Source of the DNA: Hyphomicrobiaceae bacterium
GTDB taxonomy: Bacteria; Pseudomonadota; Alphaproteobacteria; Rhizobiales; Hyphomicrobiaceae
Length of the DNA: 64,000 nucleotides
Direction of reading: 5' to 3'
Assembly: GCA_030655135.1 (NCBI GenBank)
Contig: JAURWC010000009.1
Location: 357,824-421,823, forward strand
The notes beneath the pieces were generated by a model that had not been told where the DNA came from, did no database searches, and saw only the letters and a program-made list of their open reading frames with translations. The translations under genes and the position numbers were made by a program. Positions 54,065-63,556 of this stretch are shown here, piece after piece. Within the stretch, counting starts at the first letter, position 1; every line of letters starts with the position of its first letter.

Positions 54065-54081
54065 GACATCGCTATGGGTGC

Positions 54082-54111
54082 AAAAAAGCCTCGGTCGAGA
54101 TGTACCGAGGC
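54082..54111 (-). terminator. terminator between 67-residue gene and immA-like gene
   Basis: On the minus strand, GCCTCGGT / ACCGAGGC with an 8-base loop is followed by six T. A clear rho-independent terminator 67 bases after the stop of the upstream 67-residue gene and 18 bases before the ImmA-like ATG, so the ImmA-like gene seems to rely on read-through or a leaderless start. Confidence 0.85.
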
Positions 54112-54177
54112 TTCATCCGTATCATGGTGAATAATCGTGAACGGTTTATCCGTCAAGCGATTGTCAGAACCCGCCTA

Positions 54178-54381
54178 TTACAGCTTGCGATTGCTGTCGT
54201 TCCAGCGATCGAGCGTGACGAAATTTCCCGCATCGACAAGTTCGTAGACTCGATTGACGTCCATGCAGACCTGCTCGACCGTCGCTTCTGCAACATTCAA
54301 AGAGAATTTCAAGTCGCACAGACCGTCGGCACGCATTCTCGCGAAGCGCTCTGCGAGCTTTTTCTGCTCAAGGCCGGACAT
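54178..54381 (-). CDS. 67-residue protein of unknown function
   Basis: A small acidic protein (MSGLEQKKLAERFARMRADG; then VAEATVEQVCMDVNRVYELV and NFVTLDRWNDSNRKL). The ATG at 54381 is chosen because GGAG lies seven bases before it; the upstream open frame reads as noise. It has its own terminator. The base composition here is lower in GC than in its neighbours, suggesting transfer. It could be a partner (antitoxin or phage-derived regulator) of the ImmA-like protein; no motif proves this. Confidence 0.6.
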   Translation of the reverse strand: MSGLEQKKLAERFARMRADGLCDLKFSLNVAEATVEQVCMDVNRVYELVDAGNFVTLDRWNDSNRKL

Positions 54382-54489
54382 CTGTCGTCTCCGCAAATCG
54401 GAATATCTGATGGCGTTGCAATTTAACGGCGTGAGTATTAAAGTGGCATGAACGCAAGCATACGTTGCTTTCGGGACCGTTATATCTGT

Positions 54490-54508
54490 CGTTGCACGGA
54501 TTGCAACG
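54490..54508. promoter_or_regulatory. 6-7-6 inverted repeat upstream of 67-residue gene
   Basis: CGTTGC-N7-GCAACG lies about 109 bases upstream of the 67-residue gene, in a 261-base AT-richer gap before xerD. Two related sequences (GGCGTTGCAA at 54412 and CGTTGCT at 54465) lie between it and the gene, which suggests a small operator array. No gene is seen in this gap. Confidence 0.45.
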
Positions 54509-54642
54509 CCGATTCGCCAAACTTGTTTCATTTTTCAAGCTTGTTGATGCCGCCATATTACGCGACTGTGGAGACTTACAATATTAGTCGCAGTCGGATT
54601 CCCGGGGATTGCTTTTCGAGCACCCCATAAAGCCTCGGAATT

Positions 54643-55581
54643 TTAACCCTTTTTAGCCAGCGGATGATGCTGCAGCACGACTTGCTTCAGCCGCTCCTCG
54701 AGCACGTGGGTGTAGATCTGCGTCGTCGAGATGTCCGCATGGCCTAGCAGCTGCTGAACGGCGCGCAGGTCGGCACCGCGGTCCAGCAGGTGGCTAGCGA
54801 AAGCGTGACGTAACACGTGCGGGCTGACGCGCGTCGGGTCGAGCCCGGCGATGATGGCGATCTCCTTCAGGTCCTGGCCGAAGCGCTGGCGCGTCAGGTG
54901 GCCCTCAACGCTTTTTGAAGGAAACAGCCACTTGGTGTGCAGCATCGGCGCCACGCCGTCCGCCGGATCATGACCCAGGCTGAGATAGCGCGTGACGGCA
55001 GCGCGCGCCGCACTGCCCAGCGGCACGATGCGTTCGCGCCCGCCCTTGCCCTTGATGGTGAGCACGCGATCATCGCCGGTCAGCACGGTGCGCGGCAGCG
55101 ACACGAGTTCCGAGACGCGCAGGCCGGTGGCGTACAGAACCTCGATCAGGCAGTGGAAGCGCAACGCCCGGACGAGATCGCGACCCCTGACGTTTTCGGT
55201 GGCGCGGCGTGCAGCGTCCAGCAGCTGGTCGACCTCGGCGACGGAGAGCGTCTTGGGCAGTGCGCGATCCTTGCGCGGCGCAGCGATGCCGAGACTTGGA
55301 TCTTCGGCGATCACGCTGTCAGCTTCGAGGAACTTGTAAAGCTGCCGGATGGCCGAGAGGCGCCGCGCGCGCGAGGCCGGCGCCAGGCCGTCGGCGGAAA
55401 TGGCATGCAGGTGCGCGGCGATGTCGTCGCGCGTGGCGCTGAGCAGATCGCGGCCGCGTGCTGCGGCGAACGCTTCGAACGCGTCGAGATCCCGCCGGTA
55501 GGCCGCCAGCGTATTCGGCGCAGCCCCGCGCTCAGCGGCCAGCATTTCCAGAAACGCCGTAATGTGGCCTGGGGCGCTCAT
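54643..55581 (-). CDS. xerD: site-specific tyrosine recombinase XerD
   Basis: Recombinase that, with XerC, resolves chromosome dimers at dif. The 312-residue protein has the N-terminal SAM-like core (FLEMLAAERGAAPNTLAAYR) and the catalytic set: Arg in ATGLRVSELVSL, His-x-x-Arg in HVLRHAFASHLLDRGADLR, His in LLGHADISTTQIYTHV with the Tyr nucleophile. The ATG at 55581 shares a base with the stop of the upstream gene. The aroB-aroK-xerD-accA neighbourhood is conserved in Rhizobiales; here accA is displaced by 3.4 kb of accessory DNA. Confidence 0.95.
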   Translation of the reverse strand: MSAPGHITAFLEMLAAERGAAPNTLAAYRRDLDAFEAFAAARGRDLLSATRDDIAAHLHAISADGLAPASRARRLSAIRQLYKFLEADSVIAEDPSLGIAAPRKDRALPKTLSVAEVDQLLDAARRATENVRGRDLVRALRFHCLIEVLYATGLRVSELVSLPRTVLTGDDRVLTIKGKGGRERIVPLGSAARAAVTRYLSLGHDPADGVAPMLHTKWLFPSKSVEGHLTRQRFGQDLKEIAIIAGLDPTRVSPHVLRHAFASHLLDRGADLRAVQQLLGHADISTTQIYTHVLEERLKQVVLQHHPLAKKG

Positions 55582-57848
55582 CACGAATTGGTGGCGTGTG
55601 GCCAGGCGGGAAATAGCGCTTCGAGCGCAAGGCGGCGGGCTTCCGATTCCAGGCCCGCGCGCTTCAGGGCGCGGATGCTGTCGCCGAGCGCGATCATGTG
55701 TGCGCCCTCCGCGCCGTTCGGACCGATCGTGCGCATCGTCAGCAACACGGTGCGTGCGTAATCGCGCTGCTTGGCGGCGTCCTGCAGCTGCGACAGCACA
55801 CCGGTATCAGGCAGATGCCCGTTGGATGGCTGTTCCGTACGGCTGGCGGCTTCCCACAGCGGCATCGGCACGTTGGTGTCGAGTGCATCCAGAACGGTAG
55901 CCAGCCGGTGCAGCAGCGCCGCATCGAAACGGCCGCGCTGCGCCAGCTCCTCGATCACGACCAGGTGCTGCGTGCGATCCCGCGCGTTGGGCTCGGCGAT
56001 ATCGGCCAGCGCCAGCCAATGGCGCAGATCGGCACGGCCCTCCCGATCGAGCGAGGCGGCGAAATCGGCCCAGCGATGTACGCCCTCGAAATTGCCGCCG
56101 GCGAGGCTGGCCTCCACGGCCGTCTCGGCGAACCAGCCGACCTCAGGAATCGGTTGCAGATCGTTAGCCGGGCCAGCCATTAGCTGCAGCGCCGGCCAGT
56201 AGAAGTTTGCGCGCCGCGCCTCGTCGAGGAAAGCGCGGATGACGCGCGATTTTTTCAGCGGCGTGCGTTCGGTCTCCGCCGCAACGAACAGCGCTGCGCG
56301 GCGCGCAGGCTGGCCCGCATCGGCAACGGCATCGCTCAACTCGACCTGATGGCGCGGATCGGCATTGGCGCGATACGCCGCCGCGAGTTCGTCGATGGTA
56401 ATGGCATTGAGACCGGCAGCCGCCTCGGCCGCAGCCAGCCGCGTGCGCGGGTCCGCGCGTTCATCGCGCGCAATCACGGCGAGCAGCGCGGGCGATGCCG
56501 TGGGCATGGCATACGACAGGTCGACCGGGCCGCCGAGCTGCAGAATGCGGTAGTCGAGAAGCGAGACCTTCTTGCCGCGCTCCACCGCGGGCTTGTGACC
56601 AGCCGCGATCGCCTTCAGCGCGGCCGGACCGGCGTGATCTTGCAATCCGTTTTCGATCGCGAGATCCGCGGCGATGCCCGCTGCCGGCTTATTATCCGAG
56701 ACGGCCGCACAAAAACCGGCGATCAGAATGACCTCGCCCTTCATGTGCGCCGGCATCTTCGCGGCCACCGCGCTGGTGAGGCTGCGGGCGGTTTCGCATC
56801 CCTGCTCGGAATGACCGGCGCCGATGGCGGTACGCGCTGCCAACGTCGCGATAACGGGATCGGCGGAGACATCGCCTGCACCCGCCAATGCCTCGGAAGC
56901 TTCGCGGATCATGCCCGTGCGATTGAGTGCGTCGGCGCGGATGGCGGCGAGCTTGGGATCAGGGCTGCTCGCCCGCGCCGTGATCAGCCGCAGCCACAGG
57001 CCGTGAATAGCTGGCGAACGCGGGGGCAGGTCGATCTTGGACAGATTTTCTTCCAGCTCGGCCACGGGCAGACCGCGCCAAGGATCCGGCAGCTCTCCGG
57101 CAGCCGATTGCGGACCATCCAGGTTCCCGCGCTCGACGCGAGATGGCGCATTGTCTTGCGGCGCATAGCGCGGCTGATCGTTGACCCCCTGCCGCGGCCC
57201 GTCGCGGGGCGGGCCGTCGTCGGGATAATGCGGTTGCGGCGCCTGTTGCCGGGCAGCGCCGCCCGGCCGGCGCTCGATGGGGCCGCCGTCGTACTGGTTC
57301 CGGTCCCTACCCCTCGCTGGCTTGGCCGGCATGGCCTGCTGCTCATCCTCGAACGATCCCGGCGCGTAGCGCTCACCGCCGTTCCCGCGCGGGGGAACGT
57401 CATCCGGGTTTTGCCACGTCGGCTTGGCGGGCGCCGCGGCTGGCGCGGTAGCAGGTGTTGCGCCTTGAACCCTGCGGCGACGAGCCTCGAGCGGATCGAA
57501 TTGGCTGTCCTGCGGCACGGCATCGGCAGCTCCACCGCCACCGTCATCGTCAGCTTCACCGTCAGGCCCACGCGGAACAGGCTCGCCGGATGCATCAGGG
57601 CCTGACGGCCGCGATCGCGCCACGGGCTCAGGAGCAACGGCGTCGGGAGGTGGGCTCAGCTCCGGCAGGCTATCGCGCTGGACAGCCTCAGGCACCTCGC
57701 CCTTGAAGGTCTCTTCCTGCTTTTTCTTCGGTGGTGAGCCGTCCAGCCAATCGAAGAAGTCTTGCGCGGCGGCAGGTTGCGCGACCAAAAGCCCAGCCGC
57801 GAGAGACGCGGTGAAAAAGGAGAGCGAAACGGGCCGGCGTTGGGTCAT
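55581..57848 (-). CDS. large secreted protein with Pro/Arg/Asp-rich N-terminal region
   Basis: A 755-residue protein with a signal peptide (MTQRRPVSLSFFTASLAAGL, cleaved after AAA near residue 27). Residues about 35-250 are low-complexity, rich in Pro, Gly, Asp and Arg. Residues about 255-755 form an alpha-helical part with many Ala/Leu repeats (for example ADALNRTGMIREASEALAGA), likely TPR-like or solenoid. I do not recognise a named family. It is conserved by position between aroK and xerD, with xerD overlapping its stop by one base. Function unknown. Confidence 0.75.
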   Translation of the reverse strand: MTQRRPVSLSFFTASLAAGLLVAQPAAAQDFFDWLDGSPPKKKQEETFKGEVPEAVQRDSLPELSPPPDAVAPEPVARSRPSGPDASGEPVPRGPDGEADDDGGGGAADAVPQDSQFDPLEARRRRVQGATPATAPAAAPAKPTWQNPDDVPPRGNGGERYAPGSFEDEQQAMPAKPARGRDRNQYDGGPIERRPGGAARQQAPQPHYPDDGPPRDGPRQGVNDQPRYAPQDNAPSRVERGNLDGPQSAAGELPDPWRGLPVAELEENLSKIDLPPRSPAIHGLWLRLITARASSPDPKLAAIRADALNRTGMIREASEALAGAGDVSADPVIATLAARTAIGAGHSEQGCETARSLTSAVAAKMPAHMKGEVILIAGFCAAVSDNKPAAGIAADLAIENGLQDHAGPAALKAIAAGHKPAVERGKKVSLLDYRILQLGGPVDLSYAMPTASPALLAVIARDERADPRTRLAAAEAAAGLNAITIDELAAAYRANADPRHQVELSDAVADAGQPARRAALFVAAETERTPLKKSRVIRAFLDEARRANFYWPALQLMAGPANDLQPIPEVGWFAETAVEASLAGGNFEGVHRWADFAASLDREGRADLRHWLALADIAEPNARDRTQHLVVIEELAQRGRFDAALLHRLATVLDALDTNVPMPLWEAASRTEQPSNGHLPDTGVLSQLQDAAKQRDYARTVLLTMRTIGPNGAEGAHMIALGDSIRALKRAGLESEARRLALEALFPAWPHATNS

Positions 57849-57855
57849 GGCGCAC

Positions 57856-57999
57856 TCAACGGCGAATTTTGACTCCCGGCACGACTTTCGACGTCTCCTC
57901 TTGTACTGGCTCGAACTGCGAGGCCAGGAAATAGGAACCGCCGTACAGCATCGCCGCCAGCACACCGACTATGGTAAGAAACCTAAATAGAGTGGGCAT
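57856..57999 (-). CDS. 47-residue membrane protein
   Basis: A short gene of 47 codons: MPTLFRFLTIVGVLAAMLYG, then GSYFLASQFEPVQEETSKVV and PGVKIRR. One membrane helix (residues about 5-27) precedes a short periplasmic tail. It lies seven bases upstream of the large secreted protein gene and just downstream of the aroK divergent promoter. Similar short proteins with a MPTL(x)RFLTI start and an EP(x)Q tail occur upstream of xerD in other Rhizobiales (from memory). The ribosome binding site is weak. Confidence 0.65.
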   Translation of the reverse strand: MPTLFRFLTIVGVLAAMLYGGSYFLASQFEPVQEETSKVVPGVKIRR

Positions 58000-58127
58000 T
58001 TAACTTGACCGGCTGCTGCTGCTATCTCTCGTCGTAAAGAGGCGCCATTATGACGGTTCGGACCCTAAGGTTGGGCCCGTCGCGCTAACATTGATATTCT
58101 TGCACGATTCGTTATGGACCCGGTTCC

Positions 58128-58721
58128 ATGAAGCAACAGTCCCGAGACGAAGCCGAAACGATGGACGCGTTGCGCGCCGGCCTCGGCGTGCGCTCGCTCG
58201 TCATGGTCGGCCTGATGGGCTGCGGGAAGTCGTCGGTCGGGCGGCGCCTGGCCTTACGCCTCGGCGTGCCGTTCGTCGATACGGACGACGAGATCGAACG
58301 CGTTGCGGGCAAGAGCATCAATGACATCTTCGCCGACTGGGGCGAGGCTGAGTTCCGCAACGGCGAACGGCGCGTCATCTCGCGATTGCTGGGTGAGGGC
58401 CCGCAGGTGCTGGCGACCGGCGGCGGCGCCTTCATCAATCCCGAGACGCGGGCCAACATCAAGGGCCACGGCATTTCGATCTGGCTCCGGGCCGAGTTGC
58501 CTGTACTGATGCGACGCGTGGCGAAGCGTGACACGCGCCCGCTGCTTAAAGCCGGAGACCCCGAAGCGGTCATGCGCGGCCTGATGGAAGCGCGCTACCC
58601 CATCTATGCCGAAGCCGACATCCTGGTGGAAAGCCGCGACGTGGCGCACGAGGTTATCGTTACCGACGTCATCGAAGCGTTGAAATCCAGTGGCGCGCTG
58701 GCGCCCACTACCACCGTCTGA
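58128..58721 (+). CDS. aroK: shikimate kinase
   Basis: Phosphorylates shikimate to shikimate-3-phosphate in aromatic amino-acid synthesis. The 197-residue protein has the Walker A site GLMGCGKS (residues 28-35), the DTDDEIER acidic/shikimate-binding segment, ATGGGAFINPETRANI and RPLLKAGDPEAVMRGLM with the lid Arg. The N-terminal 20 residues are an extension over the E. coli enzyme, as usual in alphaproteobacteria. aroB follows after 46 bases, so the pair forms an operon. Confidence 0.95.
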   Translation: MKQQSRDEAETMDALRAGLGVRSLVMVGLMGCGKSSVGRRLALRLGVPFVDTDDEIERVAGKSINDIFADWGEAEFRNGERRVISRLLGEGPQVLATGGGAFINPETRANIKGHGISIWLRAELPVLMRRVAKRDTRPLLKAGDPEAVMRGLMEARYPIYAEADILVESRDVAHEVIVTDVIEALKSSGALAPTTTV

Positions 58722-58767
58722 TACGACGGGGCACATCGTTTCATCCCCGAAAGCATGACGCATCTCC

Positions 58768-59910
58768 ATGGCTGAGCCAGCACATTCAAGCGATCCCGCA
58801 ACGGCACCCCGTAGCGTTCCCGTAGCCCTCGGAGACCGTTCCTATGAGGTGCTGATCGGCCCCGATCTGATCGCGCAATCGGGCGCCTTGATCGCGGCCC
58901 GCCTGCCCGGCGCCAAGTGCGGGATTGTCACCGACGCGACGGTGGCAAGTCACCATCTGGCAGCACTGGAGCGCGGCCTGCAGCCTGCGGTGAAACTGGC
59001 GGGATCCATCGTGCTGCCCGCCGGCGAGGCGACGAAGAGCTTCCGCGAGCTGGGGCCACTGTGCGAGCGATTGCTCGAACTCGGGCTTGAACGCGGCGAT
59101 CTCGTCGTGGCCTTCGGCGGCGGCGTCATCGGCGATCTCGCCGGATTCGCGGCGGGCATCTTGCGCCGTGGCGTGCGCTTCGTGCAGATTCCGACGACGC
59201 TGCTAGCGCAAGTCGATAGCTCCGTCGGCGGCAAGACGGGAATCAACACGCCGCAGGGCAAGAACCTGATCGGCGTCTTCCATCAGCCCAGCCTGGTGCT
59301 GGCAGACACGGGCGCGCTGGCCACGCTCTCCCCGCGCGAGATGCGCGCCGGCTATGCCGAGGTCGCGAAATACGGACTTCTGGGAGACGCAGAATTCTTC
59401 TCCTGGCTGGAAAAGAACTGGCAGGGCGTATTTGCATTGGAGCGCGCGCCGCTGGAGCATGCGGTTGAAACCAGCGTGAAGGCCAAGGCCGCGATCGTGG
59501 CCCGTGACGAACACGAGACCGGAGACCGCGCGCTGCTGAACCTGGGGCATACCTTCGGCCATGCCCTGGAAGCCTGGACCGGCTATTCCGAGCGCCTGCT
59601 GCACGGCGAAGGCGTCAGCATTGGCATGGCGCTAGCGTTGCGCTTCTCTGAAGAATTAGGGTTGTGCCCTGCCGGAACGGCGGCCCGCGCAGATGCGCAT
59701 CTCAACGCCGTCGACTTGCCGACCCGCATTGGTCACATTCGCGGTGGCAAGGCAAACGCCGACGAATTGGTCCGGCTGATGGGCCAGGACAAGAAGGTGA
59801 AGCAGGGCAAGGCCACCTTCATCCTCGTGCGCAGCATCGGCGACGCCTTCGTCACGCAAGACGTTGACCCGGCAAAAGTGCGCGACTTTCTCGCCCGCGA
59901 AATCGCCTAG
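58768..59910 (+). CDS. aroB: 3-dehydroquinate synthase
   Basis: NAD+- and Zn-dependent enzyme making 3-dehydroquinate from DAHP, second step of the shikimate pathway. The 380-residue protein has FGGGVIGDLAGFAAGILRRG (NAD site, residues about 114-130), TTLLAQVDSSVGGKTGIN with the active-site Lys, the zinc ligands in NLGHTFGHALEAWTG and HGEGVSIGMALAL. The start is the first ATG, 47 bases after aroK. The gene order aroK-aroB-xerD region is typical of Rhizobiales. Confidence 0.96.
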   Translation: MAEPAHSSDPATAPRSVPVALGDRSYEVLIGPDLIAQSGALIAARLPGAKCGIVTDATVASHHLAALERGLQPAVKLAGSIVLPAGEATKSFRELGPLCERLLELGLERGDLVVAFGGGVIGDLAGFAAGILRRGVRFVQIPTTLLAQVDSSVGGKTGINTPQGKNLIGVFHQPSLVLADTGALATLSPREMRAGYAEVAKYGLLGDAEFFSWLEKNWQGVFALERAPLEHAVETSVKAKAAIVARDEHETGDRALLNLGHTFGHALEAWTGYSERLLHGEGVSIGMALALRFSEELGLCPAGTAARADAHLNAVDLPTRIGHIRGGKANADELVRLMGQDKKVKQGKATFILVRSIGDAFVTQDVDPAKVRDFLAREIA

Positions 59911-59925
59911 CCCAGCATCCAGTCG

Positions 59926-60093
59926 TCAGGGCTTAGACGGCCGCGTCTTGCCGTCGTCCTTATTCTGTTTCAGGTCGTCATCCGCCTGCTCGACATCGTC
60001 CTCGATCGGCGTCTCTTTATCTCCGAGAGGTTCGATAAGGCGATCGTGCCGGTCGTCGACAAGCGGCGGCTCCGGCTTCTTCTTATCGTTCAT
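59926..60093 (-). CDS. 55-residue acidic hypothetical protein
   Basis: A very hydrophilic protein (MNDKKKPEPPLVDDRHDRLI then EPLGDKETPIEDDVEQADDD and KQNKDDGKTRPSKP). Its composition suggests an unstructured protein. The ATG overlaps the end of the 51-residue gene by 11 bases and has AGGA about nine bases before it, so the two are translationally coupled. Function unknown. Confidence 0.55.
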   Translation of the reverse strand: MNDKKKPEPPLVDDRHDRLIEPLGDKETPIEDDVEQADDDLKQNKDDGKTRPSKP

Positions 60094-60238
60094 TGCGCTG
60101 TTCCTGCACGTGCCGGTCTAGCGCTTCCGATTCCTTCTCCAGTTTCTCCAACCGGTCCAGGCAGATCCGCAACTCAGGCGAGAACTTCGCCGGGTCGATA
60201 TCGAACTCGCGCTTGAGCGTTTCCTTGATCGTCGGCAT
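60083..60238 (-). CDS. 51-residue helical hypothetical protein
   Basis: MPTIKETLKREFDIDPAKFS then PELRICLDRLEKLEKESEAL and DRHVQEQRNER: a short charged helix, perhaps coiled coil. GGAGGG lies just before the ATG at 60238, which decides the start over an in-frame ATG twelve bases upstream. It is upstream of and overlapping the 55-residue gene, and downstream of the ATP-synthase terminator, so the pair forms a small operon. Function unknown. Confidence 0.62.
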   Translation of the reverse strand: MPTIKETLKREFDIDPAKFSPELRICLDRLEKLEKESEALDRHVQEQRNER

Positions 60239-60317
60239 CCGGCCCTCCATTTGCTGCTGCTGCAACAAGCGTGAGGCAGAAGTGTTCCCGGATGAGCGCG
60301 CAAAAACTGCGGACAAG

Positions 60318-60346
60318 AAAAAGGGCCCGACCTTTCGGTCAGACCC
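60318..60346 (-). terminator. terminator of the ATP-synthase operon
   Basis: On the minus strand, a 10-bp stem GGGTCTGACC / GGTCGGGCCC (two G-U pairs) closes a GAAA tetraloop and is followed by TTTTTC. It lies 37 bases after the atpC stop. The ascending arm GGGTCTGACC equals an arm of the dispersed GGTCAGACC palindromes. Confidence 0.9.
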
Positions 60347-60382
60347 TGAAACTTTCGTGCGCGGTGGCAGTCTGGTTCGCGA

Positions 60383-60790
60383 TCAGCGATCCATCTTCCC
60401 GCCGAGACGCGTCAGCGCATCGATGGCAGCTTCGGTATGCGCGATCAGTTCGTCGTCGGATTCATCGGCAGCGGCACGTTCGTCCTGAGCCGTCTTTAGT
60501 TCATCGGCGATGCGCGATGCATCCATTTCGGCCATGTCGTAAGCCGTCTGAGCCAGCACCGTGACGCGCTTCGGATCGACTTCGATCAGCCCGCTCTTCA
60601 CGTAGATGCGCGTCTTAGCGCCGTCGAGCGTCACGTCCATGACGCCCGGCCGTAGCGTGGACAGCACCGGCGAGTGACCCGGCAACACGGTAAAGTCGCC
60701 AGCCGTGCCAGGCACGATGACTTCTGTCGCTTCACCCGATTTCAGGATCCGCTCCGGGCTCACCAGTTCGAAGGTGAAAGTATCCGCCAT
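60383..60790 (-). CDS. atpC: ATP synthase epsilon subunit
   Basis: Rotor-stalk subunit of F1 that regulates ATPase activity. The 135-residue protein starts MADTFTFELVSPERILKSGE, has the beta-sandwich signature VIVPGTAGDFTVLPGHSPVLSTLRPG cut over residues about 24-50 and a helical C-terminal part with RIADELKTAQDERAAADESD. It is last in the leftward atp operon, 44 bases after a zinc-ribbon gene that separates it from atpD. Confidence 0.94.
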   Translation of the reverse strand: MADTFTFELVSPERILKSGEATEVIVPGTAGDFTVLPGHSPVLSTLRPGVMDVTLDGAKTRIYVKSGLIEVDPKRVTVLAQTAYDMAEMDASRIADELKTAQDERAAADESDDELIAHTEAAIDALTRLGGKMDR

Positions 60791-60834
60791 AACGTGCCGT
60801 CCTCGCCTCTCGTCTCAATCTCGATCGCTGCAGC

Positions 60835-61089
60835 TTACGCCGTGGCGTCGTCATCTTCGAAGCCGCCCTTGGCGCGGACTTCTTCCTCGGTCTGCAGCTT
60901 GGTGCCGCAGAAGGGGCAGAAGAACACGGGATGGTCCACCATGCCGCCTTCGTCGCCGTCCTTCTCGCCCTCGATCAGGCCGACCGACATGTAGAGAACG
61001 CCGTTTTCAGCCGCCGTGACGAGGGGTTCGAAATCCTCGCCCGCCATCACGTCCTTCAGATCCGTGCAGCACGTACCAAATTGCGCCAT
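60835..61089 (-). CDS. zinc-ribbon protein inserted between atpD and atpC
   Basis: An 84-residue acidic protein with a paired-cysteine knuckle CPFCGTKLQTEEEVRAKG near residue 58 and an upstream pair of cysteines GTCCTDLKDVM (residues 7-8). The pattern FFCPFCGTKLQ is typical of zinc-ribbon ends. It lies 36 bases after atpD and 44 bases before atpC on the same strand, so it is expressed with the ATP synthase. Family members in other Hyphomicrobiales are unnamed to my knowledge. Function unknown. Confidence 0.7.
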   Translation of the reverse strand: MAQFGTCCTDLKDVMAGEDFEPLVTAAENGVLYMSVGLIEGEKDGDEGGMVDHPVFFCPFCGTKLQTEEEVRAKGGFEDDDATA

Positions 61090-61125
61090 GCTAGTGCCCT
61101 CCAGCCCGCGCCGCCGCGGGGTAAA

Positions 61126-62577
<1,452 letters not shown>

Positions 62578-62586
62578 TCAAACAGA

Positions 62587-63474
62587 TCAGAGCGCTTCGG
62601 CGCCCGAGATGATTTCGATGAGTTCTTTTGTGATGTTCGCCTGGCGCTGGCGGTTGTACTTCACCGTCAGCTTGTTGATCATGTCGCCGGCGTTGCGCGT
62701 GGCGGAATCCATGGCGCTCATGCGCGCGCCCTGTTCGGATGCCGAGTTCTCCAGCAAGCCGCGGAAGATCTGCGTGCCGATGTTGCGGCGGAGCAGATAC
62801 CTGAGGATCGTCTCCTCGTCGGGCTCGTATTCGTAGATCGCTTCGCCACCGGCCGTCTTGACCTCTTCGCCCGTGCCTTCGGCAACCTTGGCCGGAATGA
62901 TCTGCAAAGCCGTCGGCTTCTGCGCGATCACCGACTTGAATTCCGAGAAGTACAGCGTCGCCACGTCGAAGTCGCCGTTGTCGAACATCGAGAGCAGCTT
63001 GTCCGCCACGCTTTCGGCGTGCGTGTAGAACAGCTGCTTGATGCCACGGAAGTCCGTGCGCTCCACGATGTTGCGATTGAGGTCGCGGCGCAGGTTGTCG
63101 GCGCCCTTGCGGCCGACGGTCATGATCTTGACCGTCTTGCCGGCCGCCAGCAGCTTCTGCGCGTCTGCGCGGGCCAGCTTGGCGATGTTGCCGTTGAAAC
63201 CGCCGCACAGGCCGCGTTCCGCAGTCATCACGACGAGCAGGTGCACATCGTCCTTGCCGGTCCCAGCGAGCAAAGGCGAGGCGCCTTCCTTGTTGGTGCG
63301 CGAGGCCAGGTTCGATAGTACGGCGTCCATGCGTTCCGCGTACGGGCGGGCCGCCTGGGCTGCTTCCTGCGCGCGACGCAGCTTCGCCGCCGCCACCATC
63401 TGCATGGCCTTGGTGATCTTGCGCGTCGCCTTGACGGACGAGATGCGGTTTCTGAGATCTTTTAAGCTCGGCAT
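62587..63474 (-). CDS. atpG: ATP synthase gamma subunit
   Basis: Central rotor shaft of F1. The 295-residue protein starts [20 protein letters not shown] and ends [22 protein letters not shown]; both helices form the coiled-coil shaft. The region [20 protein letters not shown] is the conserved middle part. It follows atpA by 82 bases, and atpD comes next. Confidence 0.97.
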   Translation of the reverse strand: MPSLKDLRNRISSVKATRKITKAMQMVAAAKLRRAQEAAQAARPYAERMDAVLSNLASRTNKEGASPLLAGTGKDDVHLLVVMTAERGLCGGFNGNIAKLARADAQKLLAAGKTVKIMTVGRKGADNLRRDLNRNIVERTDFRGIKQLFYTHAESVADKLLSMFDNGDFDVATLYFSEFKSVIAQKPTALQIIPAKVAEGTGEEVKTAGGEAIYEYEPDEETILRYLLRRNIGTQIFRGLLENSASEQGARMSAMDSATRNAGDMINKLTVKYNRQRQANITKELIEIISGAEAL

Positions 63475-63556
63475 GGCGCCGTGAGATCCTTGACTGAGTT
63501 CTCAACCCAATGGTGAAGCCCCGGAGCGGTGCGCCCCGAGGCCGATGGCTCGCAGC

